The notes under the pieces: generated by a model
The model's input: the letters and a program-made list of their open reading frames with translations, nothing else
What the model was told of the DNA's origin: nothing
Databases searched by the model: none
Assembly: GCA_023440705.1 (NCBI GenBank)
Contig: JAEXRP010000009.1
Span: 1 to 9,544 of the forward strand
From: Soonwooa sp023440705
Lineage (GTDB): Bacteria; Bacteroidota; Bacteroidia; Flavobacteriales; Weeksellaceae
Reading direction: 5' to 3'
DNA: 9,544 nt
Made by a program: the position numbers and the translations under genes
In this document: positions 7,307 through 9,544 of the stretch, one piece after another
Layout: each line of letters begins with the position of its first letter
Position numbering within the stretch: the first letter of the stretch is position 1

Positions 7307-7703
7307 AATCCATTCTTTCAAAAGTTATTGTTAAAAAATATTTTGATTTGATGGGTTTAGAATCCTTTAGTGCAGGTTTCCATTTTGATTTCACCTTTCG
7401 CATAGCGAACTGCATATCTTCATTGAAAACTTCATGATTTTTAACTTTCGGAGAAATACTTAGTTGACTAATTTTTCCTTTTTCGTCGATATCAAAAGCA
7501 AAAACAAAAGGTCCTTCTACTTTATAACTAGACAAATCCATATAAGCGTGCACCATCTTCATAAAATCATTTCGGAATGCGTTATCGCCACCAGGATATT
7601 CTGCTTTTATGTCGTAAGTGTTATTTACGTTTTTTGGTGTAGTTTGACTAAACACTGAAAAACTAAAAAGGAAAAATAAAAATAGGAAAACTGATTTCAT
7701 CAT
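7293..7703 (-). CDS. Secreted single-module TonB_C-like protein
   Basis: This 136-residue protein has a strongly hydrophobic signal peptide (MMKSVFLFLFFLFSFSVFSQ) and a single TonB_C-like module: AEYPGGDNAFRNDF near residues 34-47, FAFDIDEKGKISQLSI in the centre and KSKWKPALKDSKPIKSKYF near the end. These motifs (YPGG, F-x-[VI]-D-x-x-G-K, W-x-PA...KP) are those of the domain with which TonB contacts outer-membrane receptors. No transmembrane anchor with a Pro-rich arm exists, so it would be a free periplasmic or surface module. A second ATG directly follows the first. It is the first gene of the three-gene TonB_C cluster, and its 3' end overlaps the next gene. No clear -7 box was found in the 65 nt between it and the palindromic element. 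Confidence 0.87.
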   Translation of the reverse strand: MMKSVFLFLFFLFSFSVFSQTTPKNVNNTYDIKAEYPGGDNAFRNDFMKMVHAYMDLSSYKVEGPFVFAFDIDEKGKISQLSISPKVKNHEVFNEDMQFAMRKVKSKWKPALKDSKPIKSKYFLTITFERMDYDHD

Positions 7704-7768
7704 AATATTTTGTGCGAATATGCGAAATTTCTATTAAAAATGTAAATAAATTATCATCCGAAACACCT

Positions 7769-7850
7769 AGCCCTGATTGTAGCGGAAATCCTTTTTGGTG
7801 AGAGGCTATGCCGAACCAAAAAGATTGCAGCGGAAAGCAGGTTCTCGGCT
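7769..7850. repeat. Dispersed palindromic intergenic element, copy 2
   Basis: It lies 13 nt after the dipeptidase stop. The + strand reads AGCCCTGATTGTAGCGGAAAT, then arms 7787-7799 (AATCCTTTTTGGT) and 7815-7826 (ACCAAAAAGATT), 12 pairs with the same bulged C (7791) as copy 1, and a loop holding a small GGC-TAT-GCC hairpin. AGCGGAAAGCAGG follows, and AGCC at 7769 can pair with GGCT at 7847. Compared with copy 1 the upper stem has changed on both sides, so pairing is kept. It is in the same orientation, 3' of a minus-strand gene, and could also mark the end of the rodA transcript. Confidence 0.75.
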
Positions 7851-7863
7851 TCTAAGAAAAAAA

Positions 7864-8547
7864 TTACTTTACTGGAAAATCGAAATAAGTTTCGGGAAAA
7901 GGTTCATTTTTTAGAGTGAAATGCCACCATTCTTCTTGATATTCTTTGAAATAGTGTTTCAACATCGCTTGTTTTAGGATTAAGCGATTGGCTTGTTGTT
8001 GGGCAGTTATTTGTGGCGCATTTTGATGAGAGATTGTTCCGAAAAAATCAAATGGGCTACCCATATCGATTTCTTTACCAGTATTGAGGTCGACCAAAGT
8101 TAAATCGATTGTACTACCGCGTGTATGACCAGATCGAGAGGCGATATAACCGAGCGTAAACAAATCGCGTTTGTCAACATCTGGATAAAATTCGGACTTT
8201 GCAATGGTGTCGTTGATGTCCTTCGCCCAAGTTTCGAAACTCGTCACCGAACGCTGCGGACGATAAGCATCAAAAGCTTTGAGACTGTAACCTTGCGATT
8301 TAAGATTTTGTTGCACTTTCTTTAAAGCTTGTGTCGCCGCTTTGGACATGATGAGAACAGGCTTTTCGTAACCGACAACTGGTCGTCCTGTGAAATTGTG
8401 CGTTCCGAAATATCGTAAATCAACGATGATATCAGGGATTTCTTTTTGGACATAGACAAAACCTTCTTGCAAATGATCTTCTCGAGAAGCACAAGAATAA
8501 AGTCCGAAAAATAGAGAAACGACAAGTAAGAATGATTTGAAATTCAT
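7864..8547 (-). CDS. ddpX: D-alanyl-D-alanine dipeptidase, VanX/DdpX type (M15), lipoprotein
   Basis: This 227-residue zinc peptidase of family M15D cleaves D-Ala-D-Ala. The N-terminus is a signal peptide ending GLYSC, so Cys19 is probably lipidated (Tyr at -2 is not the classic choice). The catalytic set is complete: SGHTRGSTIDL gives zinc ligands H141 and D148, EEWWHF gives the catalytic E206 and ligand H209, and DAYRP supplies R96, matching the transition-state Arg of VanX. VDLRY and FTGRPVVGY are further family landmarks. It follows rodA by 29 nt, so the two are probably co-transcribed. With an envelope location and no vanH/vanA nearby, a role in recycling D-Ala-D-Ala released from peptidoglycan is likelier than glycopeptide resistance; that part is inference. 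Confidence 0.92.
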   Translation of the reverse strand: MNFKSFLLVVSLFFGLYSCASREDHLQEGFVYVQKEIPDIIVDLRYFGTHNFTGRPVVGYEKPVLIMSKAATQALKKVQQNLKSQGYSLKAFDAYRPQRSVTSFETWAKDINDTIAKSEFYPDVDKRDLFTLGYIASRSGHTRGSTIDLTLVDLNTGKEIDMGSPFDFFGTISHQNAPQITAQQQANRLILKQAMLKHYFKEYQEEWWHFTLKNEPFPETYFDFPVK

Positions 8548-8576
8548 GGTTTTTGTTTGACCACAAATTACAAAAT

Positions 8577-9544
8577 TTAGACTAAACTGTTTTTGTCAGC
8601 GTAATTAAGTTTAAAGAAAATAAAAGTCATTATCGAGAACGCCAACAACGAACTTCCTCCGTAACTGAAATACGGCAACGGAATACCAACCGTCGGGAAT
8701 AAGCCCATGACCATCCCAATATTAATGCAAAAGTGAATGAGTAATATCGATGCAAAACAGTAACCAAAAACTCTATTGAAAGTCGATTTTTGGTTCTCGG
8801 CTAAATAGTAAATTCGACCAATGTACAAGGCATAACAAATCACCAAAAGCGTACTTCCAAGAAAACCCCACTCTTCTCCAACGGTACAAAAGATATAATC
8901 GGTCTCTTGCTCAGGCACAAATTTACCTTGCGTCACAGAACCTTCTTTGTAACCTTTACCAGTAACGCCGCCTGAGCCAATCGCAGTTTTAGAATACAAT
9001 AAGTTGTAGCCAATATTATCACGAAATTCTTTTCGGGATTCACCTTTGTAAAGAACTTCAATTCTTTGCTTTTGGTGTGTTGGTAGTTTCTCAAAAACGT
9101 TGGGTGAAAAATACGCCAATGCAGATAAACCAATAATCCCAACAATTGTGAAAATTAGTCGGTTAATATCACGTCTCAAATAGTTAAGATTCAAAACAAT
9201 ATATATTAGACCAATCAAAACAATTGCACCAACCATATACCATGGACTTTCCTCCATCGGATCATTAATATAATTCGCTATTAAGAAAATCGCTGCAAGT
9301 GTAAATACAACTCCAAAGACTTTTCCGCTAAGTCCTTCTCTGTAAAGTGCAATAAAAAAAGCGCCAAACACCAACAACGATCCAACATCAGGAATAGCCA
9401 AAACAACAACTGCCGGAATACCAATAATTGCTAAAATCGTTATTAAGGATTTCCTGTTATTAAGGTTAAAATCGGAGCCCGAGACATAATTAGCAACCAT
9501 TAAAGCGGTTCCTATCTTCGCAAATTCTACAGGCTGCATTGTAA
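8577..9544 (-). CDS. rodA: Peptidoglycan polymerase RodA (partial, 5' end missing)
   Basis: This SEDS-family glycosyltransferase polymerises lipid II during cell elongation with its class B PBP partner. The frame runs to the window edge: the Met at 9539 lies inside TMQPVEFAKI, a conserved internal motif, so it is not the start, and roughly the first 90-100 residues are outside. Counting from that Met, visible family marks are IPDVGSLLVF (49-58), THQKQRI (154-160), GYNLLYSKTAIGSGG with GKG (177-196), EQETDYIFCTVGEEWGF with the conserved catalytic-loop Asp at 214, and FPTVGIPLPYFSYGGSSLL near the end. Several membrane helices separate these. The motifs exclude an ordinary transporter. RodA is favoured over FtsW by the overall wording (IGSGGVTGKG, VGIPLPYFSYGG) and the lack of neighbouring mur genes. 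Followed closely by the dipeptidase gene. Confidence 0.93.
   Translation of the reverse strand, partial: TMQPVEFAKIGTALMVANYVSGSDFNLNNRKSLITILAIIGIPAVVVLAIPDVGSLLVFGAFFIALYREGLSGKVFGVVFTLAAIFLIANYINDPMEESPWYMVGAIVLIGLIYIVLNLNYLRRDINRLIFTIVGIIGLSALAYFSPNVFEKLPTHQKQRIEVLYKGESRKEFRDNIGYNLLYSKTAIGSGGVTGKGYKEGSVTQGKFVPEQETDYIFCTVGEEWGFLGSTLLVICYALYIGRIYYLAENQKSTFNRVFGYCFASILLIHFCINIGMVMGLFPTVGIPLPYFSYGGSSLLAFSIMTFIFFKLNYADKNSLV

Noticed and set aside
7864..8547. Possible vancomycin-resistance gene vanX
   Set aside because: No vanH, vanA/B, vanR or vanS neighbours, and the protein has an export signal; an envelope dipeptidase near rodA is the simpler reading.

Overview
The window looks like a piece of chromosome from a member of the Bacteroidota, most likely a flavobacterium of the Chryseobacterium / Weeksellaceae type. 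Supporting signs are the AT-rich composition, the wording of MiaB and of the LptE-like lipoprotein, a Bacteroidetes-type -7 box (TATCTTTG) before miaB, the lack of clear Shine-Dalgarno sites, and several TonB_C-like secreted proteins. Every gene I accept is on the minus strand, so the text below runs in transcription order, from high to low coordinates.

Right end (about 9544-7864): the 3' two-thirds or more of rodA (lipid II polymerase of the elongation machinery, cut by the window edge), followed 29 nt later by a VanX/DdpX-type D-alanyl-D-alanine dipeptidase lipoprotein. Together they suggest cell-wall synthesis coupled to turnover. A palindromic intergenic element follows (7769-7850).

Middle (7703-5762): three secreted proteins built from TonB_C-like modules (one module in the first, two in each of the other two). 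None has the membrane anchor and proline-rich arm of a real TonB. The two double-module proteins are clear paralogues with a conserved cysteine pair.

Next (about 5657-4021): a promoter, a leader rich in 7-bp repeats, miaB (tRNA methylthiotransferase) and then a second copy of the palindromic element directly after miaB. A small secreted protein of unknown function follows (3921-3574).

Left end (3480-1): a tightly packed operon of a sigma-54 activator without a sensor domain, the LPS-assembly lipoprotein lptE, and a long, very acidic protein with four 56-57-residue tandem repeats that runs off the left edge. Gene gaps there are 1-2 nt. From memory of related genomes, secG and groES/groEL often lie beyond this last gene, but that is outside the window.

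Most of the window is ordinary core genome. I do not see a defence island, CRISPR array, phage or transposon. The parts that deserve attention are the two-copy palindromic element with compensatory stem changes, the in-frame repeat array, and the anchorless TonB_C cluster.
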